A DNA stretch of 64,000 nucleotides from Variovorax ginsengisoli. Lineage in GTDB: Bacteria > Pseudomonadota > Gammaproteobacteria > Burkholderiales > Burkholderiaceae_C. The position numbers were made by a program, and so were the translations under genes. Positions within the stretch are counted from its first letter, which is position 1, and the number at the start of each line of letters is the position of its first letter. Positions 43,570-52,402 of the stretch are shown in pieces. The stretch covers positions 62,001 through 126,000 of the forward strand of contig NZ_JAUSRO010000015.1 in NCBI RefSeq assembly GCF_030811835.1, given 5' to 3'. The notes under the pieces are model-generated. The model ran no database searches. It was given only the letters and a program-made list of their open reading frames with translations, and was not told where the DNA came from.

Positions 43570-44880
43570 TCAGCAGGTGCGGACCTTGAGGTTCTTGTCC
43601 TTGGCGTACTTGGCGGCGTACTCCTTCACCAGCGGGTCGATGAAGCTCTTGTCCGACTGGTACCAGTCGGACTTGATCTCCCACTTGCCGCCGTCCCACT
43701 GGACGATGCGCGCCCAGTCGTCGCCCATGTGGTTGGCGCACGAGGTCTTCACCGGCCGCATGATTTCACCGAAGCCCAGTGCCTTGAGCCGGTCGGCCGT
43801 GAGGTTGAGGTTCTCGAAGCCCCAGCGCACCTGCTCGGGCGTGAGCGACTTGCCCTTGCCGTACTTCTCCTGCGCGGCGCGGATGGCTTCGACCTGCAGC
43901 ATCGAGATCATCATTCCGCGGGTGTGGGCCAGGGCGCCAATTTCGTCGACCGGACCTGTGCCCTGCCCCTTGTCGTAGACGAACTTCTTCAGGTCGTCCT
44001 GCACCTTGTCCTTGGCCGCACTGTTGTGGATGGTGATGGCGTTGTAGCCCTTGGCGCCGGCGCCGATGTCCTTGACGTCATGGTCCGAGCCGGCCCACCA
44101 GATCGCGTAGATCTTCTCGCGCGGATAGCCGCTGGCCTGGGCCTCGCGGATGCCGGCGGGCGTCATCACGCCGGCCGACCAGAACAGCACGTAGTCGGGC
44201 TTCTGCTGGCGGATCTGCAGCCACACCGACTTCTGCTCCACGCCGGGTGGCGTGACCGGGAACAGCGCCAGCTCGAAGCCCTGCGCGGCCGCACGCTTCT
44301 GCAGCAGTGCGATCGGCTCCTTGCCGTAGGGCGAGTCGTGGTAGACCAGCGCGATCTTCTTGCCCTTGAGGTTGCCTTTCTCCTTCTTGGCGATGTCCTG
44401 CATCATCACGTCGGCGGCGGTCCAGTAGGTGCCCAGCAGCGGGAAGTTCCACTCGAACACCGTGCCGTCGGCCGATTGCGACAGGCCATAGCCGGGCGTC
44501 TCCACCGGGATCTTGTCGACGATGGCTTTGTCGCTCACCGCGAAGGTCACGCCGGTCGATTGCGTGTCGAAGCCCGAAGCGCCGGTGCCCTTGGCTTTCA
44601 GGCGCTCATAGCATTCCACACCCTTGGCCGCGTCGTAGGCGAACTCGCATTCCTCGAAGGTCAGCTTGACGCCGTTGACGCCGCCGTCGCGCGCGTTGAC
44701 CAGCTTCAGGTAGTCCTGCTTGCCGTCGGCCCATGGGATGCCCAGCGGTGCGAACTGGCCGGTGCGGTAGACCAGCAGCGGCACGAACTGCTCGGCCGGC
44801 TGAGCCTGCGCGATGGAAGCACCACCCACGATGGATGCCACAGCCATCGCTGCGGCGGCACATTGCATTCGGAATTTCAT
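43570..44880 (-). CDS. Branched-chain amino acid-type ABC transporter substrate-binding protein
   Basis: This 436-residue protein has a signal peptide (MKFRMQCAAAAMAVASIVGG, cleavage after AQA near residue 26). The type I binding fold carries FVPLLVYRTGQFAPLGIPWADG near residue 32, ALVYHDSPYGKEPIALLQ and IYAIWWAGSDHDVKDIGAGAKGY. Members of this branch are found with aromatic acid catabolism rather than leucine uptake. It is the receptor of the importer encoded on both sides of it, and is probably the most highly expressed gene, in line with the downstream hairpins and the upstream repeat copy C. Confidence 0.9.
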   Translation of the reverse strand: MKFRMQCAAAAMAVASIVGGASIAQAQPAEQFVPLLVYRTGQFAPLGIPWADGKQDYLKLVNARDGGVNGVKLTFEECEFAYDAAKGVECYERLKAKGTGASGFDTQSTGVTFAVSDKAIVDKIPVETPGYGLSQSADGTVFEWNFPLLGTYWTAADVMMQDIAKKEKGNLKGKKIALVYHDSPYGKEPIALLQKRAAAQGFELALFPVTPPGVEQKSVWLQIRQQKPDYVLFWSAGVMTPAGIREAQASGYPREKIYAIWWAGSDHDVKDIGAGAKGYNAITIHNSAAKDKVQDDLKKFVYDKGQGTGPVDEIGALAHTRGMMISMLQVEAIRAAQEKYGKGKSLTPEQVRWGFENLNLTADRLKALGFGEIMRPVKTSCANHMGDDWARIVQWDGGKWEIKSDWYQSDKSFIDPLVKEYAAKYAKDKNLKVRTC

Positions 44881-44938
44881 TCTCTTGTCTCCTAGTTAAG
44901 TCACGTCACGAAAAACGGGTACTTGTCTTTTCCAGCAG

Positions 44939-45029
44939 ATGCCGCGGAACCGGCTTTGCCGGGCCGCAGGCGTCGCCCCCGGTAGGGGGGGCGAAGCGAC
45001 ACGGAGTGCGCGAAGACTGGGGGTGAGCC
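44939..45029 (-). repeat. Dispersed double-hairpin intergenic repeat, copy C (inverted)
   Basis: On the minus strand it reads GGCTCACCCCCAGTCTTCGC, then a CCCCCCTACCGGGGG hairpin, then GGCCCGGCAAAGCCGGTTCC and CGCGG. It is oriented with transcription of the operon, between the LivM-like permease and the receptor gene, just as copy A lies between transporter genes. Confidence 0.75.
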
Positions 45030-45032
45030 ATA

Positions 45033-46097
45033 TCAATGAGGGAAGGGCCACAGCCGCAGCTTCTGCCGCGCGGTCGACCACAGCCGCGCCAGGCCGTGCG
45101 GCTCGACGATGAGGAAGAACACGATCAGCGCGCCGAAGATCATGTGTTCCAGGTGCGACGCGGTGGCTGTCGAGATCGGCAGGCCCAGCCAGTGCGGCAC
45201 GTAGTTCAGCAGCAGCGGCAGCAGCACGATGAAGGCCGCGCCGAAGAAGCAGCCGGCGATGGAGCCCAGCCCGCCGATGATGATCATGAACAGCAGCTGG
45301 AACGACTTCTCGATGCCGAAGGCTGCCGGCTCCCAGGCGCCCAGATGCACGAAGCCCCACAGTGCGCCGGCCACGCCGACGATGAAGCTGCTGACCGCGA
45401 AGGCCGTGAGCTTGGCGTACACAGGGCGGATGCCGATGACGGCGGCCGCCACGTCCATGTCGCGCATCGCCATCCATTCGCGGCCGATGGCGCCGCGCAC
45501 CAGGTTCTTCGCGAGCATGCCGAACACCACCACGAAGCACAGGCACAGCAGGTACTTCTGCACGGGGGTGCTGAACTCGTAGCCCAGCATCTGCAGCGTG
45601 CGCACGCCCACTGAGCCCGAGGGCGAATCGTTGGTCACCCACTTCACGCGGTTGGTGAACCAGTCGATGAAGAACTGCGCAGCGAGCGTTGCTACCGCCA
45701 GATACAGCCCGCGGATGCGCAGGCTCGGAATGCCGAAAACCACGCCCAGGGCCATTGCCGCCATGCCGCCGCCGAGGATCGACAGCACCAACGGCATGCC
45801 ATCGATGCGCACCTGCAGGTTGTAGGCCGCGTAGGCACCCACCGCCATGAAAGCGCCGGTGCCCAGCGAGATCTGCCCGCAGTAGCCCACCAGGATGTTC
45901 AGGCCGATGGCCGCCAGCGACAGGATGAGGAAGGGGATGAGCACCGCGCGGAAGGCGTAGTCGCTCACGAGCATCGGTACTGCGACGAAGCAGATCGCCA
46001 GCAGCGCGAGCATCGCCCAGCGGTCCTGCGCGATCGGGAACAGCGCCAGGTCCGCGCGGTAGCTGCTCTTGAATTGACCGTTCTCTCGATAAAACAT
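45033..46097 (-). CDS. ABC transporter permease (LivM-like)
   Basis: This protein is 354 residues from ATG 46097. It has about nine hydrophobic segments, LNILVGYCGQISLGTGAFMAVGAY near residue 65 (the LivM motif) and an EAA-like loop MAMRDMDVAAAVIGIRPVYAKL near 212. Partner of the LivH-like permease, whose stop lies two bases upstream. The long frame upstream of this start is the antisense-like continuation inside the neighbouring permease gene and is not coding. Confidence 0.92.
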   Translation of the reverse strand: MFYRENGQFKSSYRADLALFPIAQDRWAMLALLAICFVAVPMLVSDYAFRAVLIPFLILSLAAIGLNILVGYCGQISLGTGAFMAVGAYAAYNLQVRIDGMPLVLSILGGGMAAMALGVVFGIPSLRIRGLYLAVATLAAQFFIDWFTNRVKWVTNDSPSGSVGVRTLQMLGYEFSTPVQKYLLCLCFVVVFGMLAKNLVRGAIGREWMAMRDMDVAAAVIGIRPVYAKLTAFAVSSFIVGVAGALWGFVHLGAWEPAAFGIEKSFQLLFMIIIGGLGSIAGCFFGAAFIVLLPLLLNYVPHWLGLPISTATASHLEHMIFGALIVFFLIVEPHGLARLWSTARQKLRLWPFPH

Positions 46098-46099
46098 GG

Positions 46100-47029
46100 T
46101 CAGACCCTGTCGATGATCTTGTCGCCGAACAAACCTTGCGGCCTGATCAGCAGGACGGCGAGGGCGAGCACATAGGCGAACCAGTTCTCGATGCCGCCGC
46201 CTACGTACGGGCCGAGGTAGATCTCCGAGAGCTTCTCTCCCACGCCGATGATCAGCCCGCCCAGGATCGCGCCCGGCACCGAGGTGAGCCCGCCGAGGAT
46301 CACCACCGGAAAGGCCTTCAGCGCCACCAGCGAGATCGAGTACTGCACGCCCAGCTTGCTGCCCCAGATGATCCCGGCCACCAGCGCCACGAGCCCACCG
46401 ACCGACCAGACGATGACCCAGATGCGCCCGAGCGGAATGCCGATCGATTGCGCCGCCTGGTGGTCGTCGGCCACCGCCCGCAGCGCGCGGCCGGTGCGTG
46501 TCTTCTGGAAGAAGAGGGTGAGCAGCGCGACCAGTGCCGCCGCAGCGACCGCTGCATAGAGGTCTTCCTTGTTGAGCAGCAGGCCGCCCTCGAACACGTT
46601 CTCCAGCACCAGCATCGGGTCCTTCGGCATGCCGATGTCGATCTTGTAGGTGGCGCTGCCGAAGATCAGCTGGCCGCCGCCGTCGAGCACGTTGGCGATG
46701 CCCAGCGTGGCCATCAGCAGCGTGATGCCTTCCTGGTTGACCAGCCGCCGCAGCGCGAAGCGCTCGACCGCCCAGGCCACTGCCACCATGCACAGCGCGG
46801 CCGCGATGAAGCCGAGCACGTTCGCCAGCACCTTGCTCTCGAAATGGAACCACTGCGGAAACCATTCCGAGAAGCGCGCCATCGCCAGCGCCGCGAACAG
46901 CACCATTGCGCCCTGCGCGAAGTTGAAGACGCCCGAGGCCTTGAAGATCAGCACGAAGCCGAGTGCGACCAGCGCGTACAGCATGCCGACCATCAGGCCG
47001 CCGAACAGGGTTTCGAGGAAAAATCCCAT
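46100..47029 (-). CDS. ABC transporter permease (LivH-like)
   Basis: This protein has 309 residues from ATG 47029; a TTG two codons upstream overlaps the preceding stop and is also possible. About eight hydrophobic segments are present, with FKASGVFNFAQGAMVLFAALAM near residue 30 as the LivH motif and RALRAVADDHQAAQSIGIPLGRIW near 180 as the coupling loop. It completes the membrane pore of the importer with the LivM-like subunit. Confidence 0.92.
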   Translation of the reverse strand: MGFFLETLFGGLMVGMLYALVALGFVLIFKASGVFNFAQGAMVLFAALAMARFSEWFPQWFHFESKVLANVLGFIAAALCMVAVAWAVERFALRRLVNQEGITLLMATLGIANVLDGGGQLIFGSATYKIDIGMPKDPMLVLENVFEGGLLLNKEDLYAAVAAAALVALLTLFFQKTRTGRALRAVADDHQAAQSIGIPLGRIWVIVWSVGGLVALVAGIIWGSKLGVQYSISLVALKAFPVVILGGLTSVPGAILGGLIIGVGEKLSEIYLGPYVGGGIENWFAYVLALAVLLIRPQGLFGDKIIDRV

Positions 47030-47031
47030 GA

Positions 47032-47829
47032 TCAATGTTCCACGCCCAGGTATGCCCGGATCACGTCTTCGTTGTTGCGGACTTCATCGGGCGTGCCGTC
47101 GCCGATCTTCTTGCCGTAGTCGAGCACCACCACGCGGTCGGAGATGTCCATCACCACGCCCATGTCGTGCTCGATCAGCACGATGGTCGTGCCGAACTCG
47201 TCGTTCACGTCGAGGATGAAGCGGCTCATGTCCTGCTTCTCTTCGACGTTCATGCCGGCCATCGGCTCGTCGAGCAGCAGCACCTGCGGTTCCATCGCGA
47301 GTGCGCGGCCAAGGTCGACGCGCTTTTGCAGGCCGTAGGGCAGTTGGCCCACCGGCGTCTTGCGAAAGGCCTGGATCTCGAGGAAGTCGATGATGCGTTC
47401 GACGAACTCGCGCTGCTGCAGCTCCTCGCGTTCGGCCGAGCCCCAGCCGAAGGGGTTGCGGAAGGCTTGCGCGAGCAGGCCGCTCTTCATCTGCAGGTTG
47501 CGGCCCGTCATGATGTTGTCGAGCGCGCTCATGCCCTTGAAGAGCGCCAGGTTCTGGAAGGTGCGCGCAACGCCCATCTGCGCGACCTGCCGGGAGTTCA
47601 TGTGCTTGAAGACCTGGCCGCGGAAGGTGATGGAGCCTTGCTGCGGCTGGTACACGCCGTTGATGCAGTTGAGCATCGAGCTCTTGCCCGCGCCGTTGGG
47701 GCCGATGATGGCGCGCACCTCGTGCTCGCGCACGTCGAAGCTGATGTCCGTCAGCGCCTTCACGCCGCCGAAGCTCAAGCTGATGTTTTGGATGTCCAAG
47801 ATGACATCACCGGTTTTTCTGTCGCTCAT
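47032..47829 (-). CDS. ABC transporter ATP-binding protein (LivG-like)
   Basis: This 265-residue ATPase has Walker A GPNGAGKSS near residue 43, the LivG segment MGVARTFQNLALFKGMSALDNIM, an LPYGLQKRVDLGRALAMEP signature and Walker B VLLLDEPMAGMN. It is followed by EHDMGVVMDISDRVVVLDYG. The start overlaps the stop of the acyl-CoA ligase gene (ATGA), so ligase and transporter are translated together. Confidence 0.92.
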   Translation of the reverse strand: MSDRKTGDVILDIQNISLSFGGVKALTDISFDVREHEVRAIIGPNGAGKSSMLNCINGVYQPQQGSITFRGQVFKHMNSRQVAQMGVARTFQNLALFKGMSALDNIMTGRNLQMKSGLLAQAFRNPFGWGSAEREELQQREFVERIIDFLEIQAFRKTPVGQLPYGLQKRVDLGRALAMEPQVLLLDEPMAGMNVEEKQDMSRFILDVNDEFGTTIVLIEHDMGVVMDISDRVVVLDYGKKIGDGTPDEVRNNEDVIRAYLGVEH

Positions 47830-49793
47830 GCGGCGGCCTTCACTTCGGGATAACGCGTGGCATCGACGATCGGCAGCGTCGCGCTGACCGAGCCGGTGCG
47901 GCCGTCCTCGAACTTCACCTGTGTCTCGATGAACTGCTCGGCGCGGCCGTCGTATAGCGCATCGACCAGCACCGCGTATTTCTGCGCGACGAAGCCGCGC
48001 CGCACCTTGCGCGTGCGGGTCATCTCGTCATCGTCGGGGTCGAGTTCCTTGTGCAGCACCAGGAAGCGGGCGATCTGCGTGTCGGCCATGCCGGATTCGG
48101 CGGCCAGGTCTGCGTTCACCTTCTGCACGCACTCGGCGATCAGCGTCAGCACCTCCGGCTTGCCGGCCAGGTCGACGTAACCGCCATAGGCCAGGCCGCG
48201 CCGCTCGGCCCAGTTGCCGACCGCTTCGTAGTCGATGTTGATGAAGGCGCAGACCTCATCGCGCGCATCGCCAAAGCACACGGCTTCCTTGATCTGCGGG
48301 AAGAACTTCAGCTTGTTTTCGATGTAGTTGGGCGCGAACATCGCGCCGCCGTGCATGCGGCCCACGTCCTTCGCGCGGTCGATGATGCGCAGGTGGCCTT
48401 CGCTGTCGAGCACGCCGGCGTCGCCGGTGTGGAAGTAGCCGTCGGCATCGAGCACCTCGGCCGTTGCGTCGGGGCGCTTGTAGTACTCCTTGAGCACTGA
48501 CACGCCGCGCACCAGCACCTCGCCGTTGTCGGCGATGCGCAGTTCCATGCCCGGTGCCGCAGTGCCGACGGTCTGCAGCTTGACCTTGCCGTCCTGCTGC
48601 AGGCAGACGTAGGCGCAGGTCTCGGTCTGGCCGTAGAACTGCTTGAGGTTGACGCCGATGGAGCGGTAGAAGCGGAACAGGTCCGGCCCGATGGCCGCGC
48701 CCGCCGTGTAGGCCACGCGGATGCGGCTCATGCCCAGCACGTTGCGCAGCGGCCCGTACACCAGCAGGTCGCCCAGCGCGTACTTGAAGCGGTCGAGGGC
48801 GCCCACCGGCGCGCCGTTGAGGATGTCCGCACCGACGCGTTGCGCCAGCGCCATGCACTTCGCATACAGCCAGCGCTTGGGCGCAGCGGCATCTTCCATG
48901 CGGATCGACACGGCGGTCAGCAGGCCTTCGAAGGTGCGCGGCGGGCCGAAGTAGTAGCTCGGGCCAATCTCTCGCATGTCGTTCATCACCGTCGCGGCCG
49001 ACTCGGGGCAGTTGAGCGTGAAGCCGCCCACCAGCCACTGCGCCACGGAGAACAGGTGGTCGCCCACCCACGCCATCGGCAGGTAGCTCATGATGTTGTC
49101 GCCGGGGCCGAGCCTGTCGCTGACCACGCCGCCATGGCCCGCGGCGATGAAGCTCGCATGCGTCTGGCACACGCCCTTGGGCCGGCCTGTGGTGCCCGAG
49201 GTGTAGAGGATCACGCCGACGTCGTCCGGCTCGCCGCTGGCGATGGCGCGGTCCACATGGCCCGGATGCTGCTGGTCGAAGGCCCGGCCGCGCTCGCGCA
49301 GCTCGGTGAAGCTCATCAGCCCCGGCTGCGTGTAGTGGCGCAGGCCGCGCGGGTCGTCGTAGATGATGTGGCGGATGGCGTGCACCTGGCCTTCGCCCTG
49401 CGCCTGCTGCAGCTCGCGGCATTCCAGCAGCTTGTCGACCTGCTCCTGGTCTTCGGCGATCACGAACTCGATCGATGCGTCGTTCAGCATGAAGACCATC
49501 TCGGCCGCGACCGCATCCTGGTACAGCGGCACCGGCACGCCGCGCAGGCTCTGCGCGGCGATCACCGCCATGTACAGGTGTGGCCGGTTGGCGCCCACGA
49601 TGGCCAGGTTGTCGAAGGGCTTGAAACCCAGGCTCGCGAGACCGCAGGCCATTTCGCGCACGGCCTGCGCGGTCATCTCCCAGGTCCAGGTCTGCCAGAT
49701 GCCGAGGTCCTTCTCGCGCACCGCAGCCGCAGTGGGCTGGCGCTGTGCGTGGTCCAGGAGCAGGCGAGGGAAGGTGGTGGCGGTGGTCTTCAC
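47826..49793 (-). CDS. AMP-dependent acyl-CoA synthetase (long-chain type)
   Basis: This 655-residue adenylate-forming enzyme starts at GTG 49793. P-loop LYTSGTTGRPKGVCQTH lies near residue 192, YFGPPRTFEGLL in the middle, and YGQTETCAYVCLQQDG as A5-like. DGYFHTGDAGVLDSEGHLRIIDRAKD follows, and the C-terminal lysine region is long. It forms acyl-CoA with release of AMP. It is first in an operon with a complete LIV-type importer and a PaaK-like ligase, an arrangement known for aromatic or dicarboxylic acid uptake. It diverges from a Crp/Fnr regulator. Chain-length or ring specificity cannot be read here. Confidence 0.88.
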   Translation of the reverse strand: MKTTATTFPRLLLDHAQRQPTAAAVREKDLGIWQTWTWEMTAQAVREMACGLASLGFKPFDNLAIVGANRPHLYMAVIAAQSLRGVPVPLYQDAVAAEMVFMLNDASIEFVIAEDQEQVDKLLECRELQQAQGEGQVHAIRHIIYDDPRGLRHYTQPGLMSFTELRERGRAFDQQHPGHVDRAIASGEPDDVGVILYTSGTTGRPKGVCQTHASFIAAGHGGVVSDRLGPGDNIMSYLPMAWVGDHLFSVAQWLVGGFTLNCPESAATVMNDMREIGPSYYFGPPRTFEGLLTAVSIRMEDAAAPKRWLYAKCMALAQRVGADILNGAPVGALDRFKYALGDLLVYGPLRNVLGMSRIRVAYTAGAAIGPDLFRFYRSIGVNLKQFYGQTETCAYVCLQQDGKVKLQTVGTAAPGMELRIADNGEVLVRGVSVLKEYYKRPDATAEVLDADGYFHTGDAGVLDSEGHLRIIDRAKDVGRMHGGAMFAPNYIENKLKFFPQIKEAVCFGDARDEVCAFINIDYEAVGNWAERRGLAYGGYVDLAGKPEVLTLIAECVQKVNADLAAESGMADTQIARFLVLHKELDPDDDEMTRTRKVRRGFVAQKYAVLVDALYDGRAEQFIETQVKFEDGRTGSVSATLPIVDATRYPEVKAAA

Positions 49794-49817
49794 GGTGGCT
49801 GGATCGTAGGACTCACT

Positions 49818-49847
49818 TTGACGCCAACTTGTCGTTCCGACGACAAT
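49818..49847 (+). promoter_or_regulatory. Promoter and palindrome of the Crp/Fnr-type regulator
   Basis: TTGTCGT-TCCG-ACGACAA (49829-49846) has perfect 7-base arms and the half-site/4-base-spacer layout typical of Crp/Fnr operators. It overlaps a likely promoter, TTGACG (49818-49823) and GACAAT (49842-49847), spaced 18. It lies about midway between the ligase GTG and the regulator ATG. Confidence 0.6.
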
Positions 49848-49877
49848 CTGCGGGATACCACTCCCCGGAGTTTCCCG

Positions 49878-50654
49878 ATGCCGATCGGCAGCGCCAATGG
49901 CTCGTCCATCCGCGACCGCGTGCGCCCTGCCAGCGCCGCGGAGCTCGACAACATTCCCTGGCTGCGCACGCTCGAGCCGGTGCAGCGCCGCCGTGCCGAA
50001 GGTGTGGTGGTGGTCGGAGAGGCCGAGCCGGGCGATCTCGTCTGCCGCATCGGCCGTGCGCCGACCTACTGGTTCGGCGTCGTCGAAGGCCTGCTGAAGA
50101 TGAGCAACGACAACGCAGACGGCACTTCGATGACCTACAGCGGCCTGCCGCCCGGCGGCTGGTTTGGCGAGGGCACGGCGATGAAGCGCGAGCCCTACCG
50201 CTACAACATCCAGGCGCTGCGCCGCAGCCTGGTGGCCGGTCTGCCGATCGACGAATTCCACTGGCTGCTGGACCATTCCATCGGCTTCAACCGCTTCGTG
50301 ATGAACCAGCTCAATGAGCGGCTGGCGCAGTTCATCGCGGCGCGCGAGGCCGACCGCCTGAACAACCCGGACGTGCGGGTGGCGCGCAACCTGGCGGCGC
50401 TCTTCAACCCGGTGCTGTTTCCCGGCGTGGGCCAGCTGTTGCGCATCACGCAGCAGGAGCTGGCCTACCTGATCGGCCTCTCGCGCCAGCGCGTGAACGA
50501 GGCGCTGCGCGCGCTCGAAGCGCAAGGCATGATCCGTGTTGAATACGGTGGCCTGCGCGTGCTCGACCTGGCCGCCCTGCGCGTCAGCGCCCAAGGGCTG
50601 GCGACGCCACCGTTCAACGCATCCAACGCATCCAGAATAGAAAGTCCTCGATGA
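49878..50654 (+). CDS. Crp/Fnr family transcriptional regulator
   Basis: This 258-residue protein has a cyclic-nucleotide-binding-type barrel at about residues 40-150 (VVGEAEPGDLVCRIG, PPGGWFGEGTAMKR) and a C-terminal winged HTH with ITQQELAYLIGLSRQRVNEALRALEAQG. No cysteines suited to an Fe-S cluster of FNR type are seen. GGAG lies seven bases before the ATG. It diverges from the ligase/transporter operon and probably controls it through the palindrome at 49829. Its stop overlaps the next ATG. Confidence 0.88.
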   Translation: MPIGSANGSSIRDRVRPASAAELDNIPWLRTLEPVQRRRAEGVVVVGEAEPGDLVCRIGRAPTYWFGVVEGLLKMSNDNADGTSMTYSGLPPGGWFGEGTAMKREPYRYNIQALRRSLVAGLPIDEFHWLLDHSIGFNRFVMNQLNERLAQFIAAREADRLNNPDVRVARNLAALFNPVLFPGVGQLLRITQQELAYLIGLSRQRVNEALRALEAQGMIRVEYGGLRVLDLAALRVSAQGLATPPFNASNASRIESPR

Positions 50655-51415
50655 CCCCCGCCTCCCATCTCTTCCTCATCACCGGTGCCTCGTGCGGCAT
50701 GGGCCGTGCCATGGCCGAACAACTGCTGCAGCCCGGGCACGTGCTGCTGTGCCTCTCGCGCAAGACCGACCCTGAACTGGACGCGCTCGCCAAGGCGCGC
50801 GGTGCCACGCTCGAACAGTGGTCGCAGGACCTGGCCGACCCGGTGGTCGCGTCGGCCCGCGTCGCCGCCTGGCTTGCGCAGCAGGACGCGCAAGCCTTCG
50901 ACAGCGCCACGCTCATCAACAACGCCGGCACCGTGGGCCGGCTCGGCCCGCTCGCGCAGGGCGATGCAAGCGACCTGTCGCAATCGATTCGCATCGGCCT
51001 GGAGGCGCCGCTGCTGCTGACAGGTGCCTTCCTGGGTGCCACGCGCCCGTGGCGCGCGCGGCGCAAGGTGCTGAACATCTCGTCGGGCCTGGGCCGCAAC
51101 GCGATGGCCAGCCAGGCGCCGTACTGCGCGGCCAAGGCGGGCATGGACCACTTCTCGCGCGCGGTAGCGCTGGAAGAGGCAGCCATGCCCAACGGCGCAC
51201 GCATCGTCTCGCTCGCGCCCGGCGTGATCGACACCGACATGCAGGTGCAGATGCGCGGCACCGACGCGAGCCTGTTTCCGGACCAGGGACGCTTCGCCCG
51301 GCTCAAGGCCGACGGCCAGCTCACTTCGCCGGCCGACGCTGCTGCGCGCCTGCTGGCCTACCTGGCACGCGAAGACTTCGGCTCCACCCCCGTCGCCGAC
51401 GTGCGCGACGTCTGA
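50651..51415 (+). CDS. Short-chain dehydrogenase/reductase (sepiapterin/benzil reductase-like)
   Basis: This 254-residue protein has the cofactor motif ITGASCGMGRAMAEQL (residues 10-25), NNAG, and catalytic Ser in ISSGLG with Tyr/Lys in YCAAKAGMDHF. The layout is that of the sepiapterin and benzil reductase group. It is translationally coupled to the Crp/Fnr gene (ATGA) and followed by an unknown small protein and a GST gene. It may reduce an aromatic ketone in the pathway fed by the divergent operon. Confidence 0.88.
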   Translation: MTPASHLFLITGASCGMGRAMAEQLLQPGHVLLCLSRKTDPELDALAKARGATLEQWSQDLADPVVASARVAAWLAQQDAQAFDSATLINNAGTVGRLGPLAQGDASDLSQSIRIGLEAPLLLTGAFLGATRPWRARRKVLNISSGLGRNAMASQAPYCAAKAGMDHFSRAVALEEAAMPNGARIVSLAPGVIDTDMQVQMRGTDASLFPDQGRFARLKADGQLTSPADAAARLLAYLAREDFGSTPVADVRDV

Positions 51416-51427
51416 CGGGAAACTGCC

Positions 51428-51685
51428 ATGGCCACCGCCCAAGCGATCACCACCGCCGACTACAAGCTCTTTCCCAACCCGCGCAATGTGCATCGCGTGG
51501 TGTTCGAGCACCAGGTCTTCGTCCCCCATCCGTACATGTTCATCGAGATGGAGAGCTACTACCTGAAGGGGCGCTACAGCCTGTTCGCCGCGCACCGGCT
51601 CAGCGACAACAAGGCCGGCCAGCTCGCGACCTTCGAGTTGCCGGAGGACGAGCAGAAGTTCAAGGACCGGTTCGTTCCCGACTGA
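51428..51685 (+). CDS. Small conserved-looking protein of unknown function (85 residues)
   Basis: I do not recognise this protein. It is soluble, rich in aromatics (FEHQVFVPHPYMFIEME, YYLKGRYSLF) and has a charged C-terminus ending KFKDRFVPD. There is no signal peptide, metal-binding cysteine or transmembrane segment. Codon use and the 12-base gap after the SDR gene support translation as part of the same operon. It could be a small subunit or binding partner of the SDR or GST; nothing in the sequence decides. Confidence 0.65.
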   Translation: MATAQAITTADYKLFPNPRNVHRVVFEHQVFVPHPYMFIEMESYYLKGRYSLFAAHRLSDNKAGQLATFELPEDEQKFKDRFVPD

Positions 51686-51698
51686 ACCCGCACGCGCC

Positions 51699-52373
51699 AT
51701 GCCCGAGATGCCGACCGGCGCGCTGCCGGTGCTCTACTCCTTTCGCCGCTGCCCCTATGCGATACGGGCGCGCCTTGCGCTGCATGCAAGCGGCACGCCG
51801 TGCGCGCTGCGTGAGGTGGTGCTGCGCGACAAGCCACTCGCGCTGCTGGCGGCATCACCACAGGCGACGGTGCCCGTGCTGGTGCTGCGTGATGGCGAGG
51901 TGATCGCGCAGAGCCTGGACATCATGCGGTGGGCGCTGGCCCGCCACGACCCGCAGGGCTGGCTGCGGCCCGGCGTGGGCACGCTCGATGACGCGCTGGC
52001 GCTTATCGCCGACTGCGACCTGCATTTCAAGCGCGACCTCGACCGCTACAAGTACCCCGGCCGCTACGAGGACGCCGATGCGGATGTGCACCGCTCGCAG
52101 GGCGCTGCCTTCCTGATGCGACTCCAGGCGCAGCTGCAGGCCACGCCCCATCTGGCCGGCGCCCGCAGTGGCCTGGCCGACCATGCCATCGCGCCTTTCG
52201 TGCGCCAGTTCGCCATGGTCGAACCCGACTGGTTCGTCCAGCAGCCCTGGCCGCACCTGCGCGCCTGGCTCGACGGCTGGACCGGCTCAGAAGCGTTTGC
52301 AGCAGTCATGCATCGGTACGCGCCATGGCGCGCCTCGGACACGGTGCCGGTCGTGTTTCCGCCCGGGCACTGA
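51699..52373 (+). CDS. Glutathione S-transferase family protein
   Basis: This 224-residue protein has a thioredoxin-like N-terminal domain with Cys18-Pro-Tyr (SFRRCPYAIRARLALHASG), and TVPVLVLRDGEVIAQSLDIMRW as the glutathione-binding Pro/Ser segment. The all-helical domain follows from about residue 90. The CPYA motif is closer to glutaredoxin-2-like GSTs than to Tyr/Ser GSTs. Thirteen bases after the small unknown protein; likely the last gene of the Crp/Fnr operon. Confidence 0.85.
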   Translation: MPEMPTGALPVLYSFRRCPYAIRARLALHASGTPCALREVVLRDKPLALLAASPQATVPVLVLRDGEVIAQSLDIMRWALARHDPQGWLRPGVGTLDDALALIADCDLHFKRDLDRYKYPGRYEDADADVHRSQGAAFLMRLQAQLQATPHLAGARSGLADHAIAPFVRQFAMVEPDWFVQQPWPHLRAWLDGWTGSEAFAAVMHRYAPWRASDTVPVVFPPGH

Positions 52374-52402
52374 ATCCGCGGCAGCGCGGGCAGCGAGGGG
52401 CG

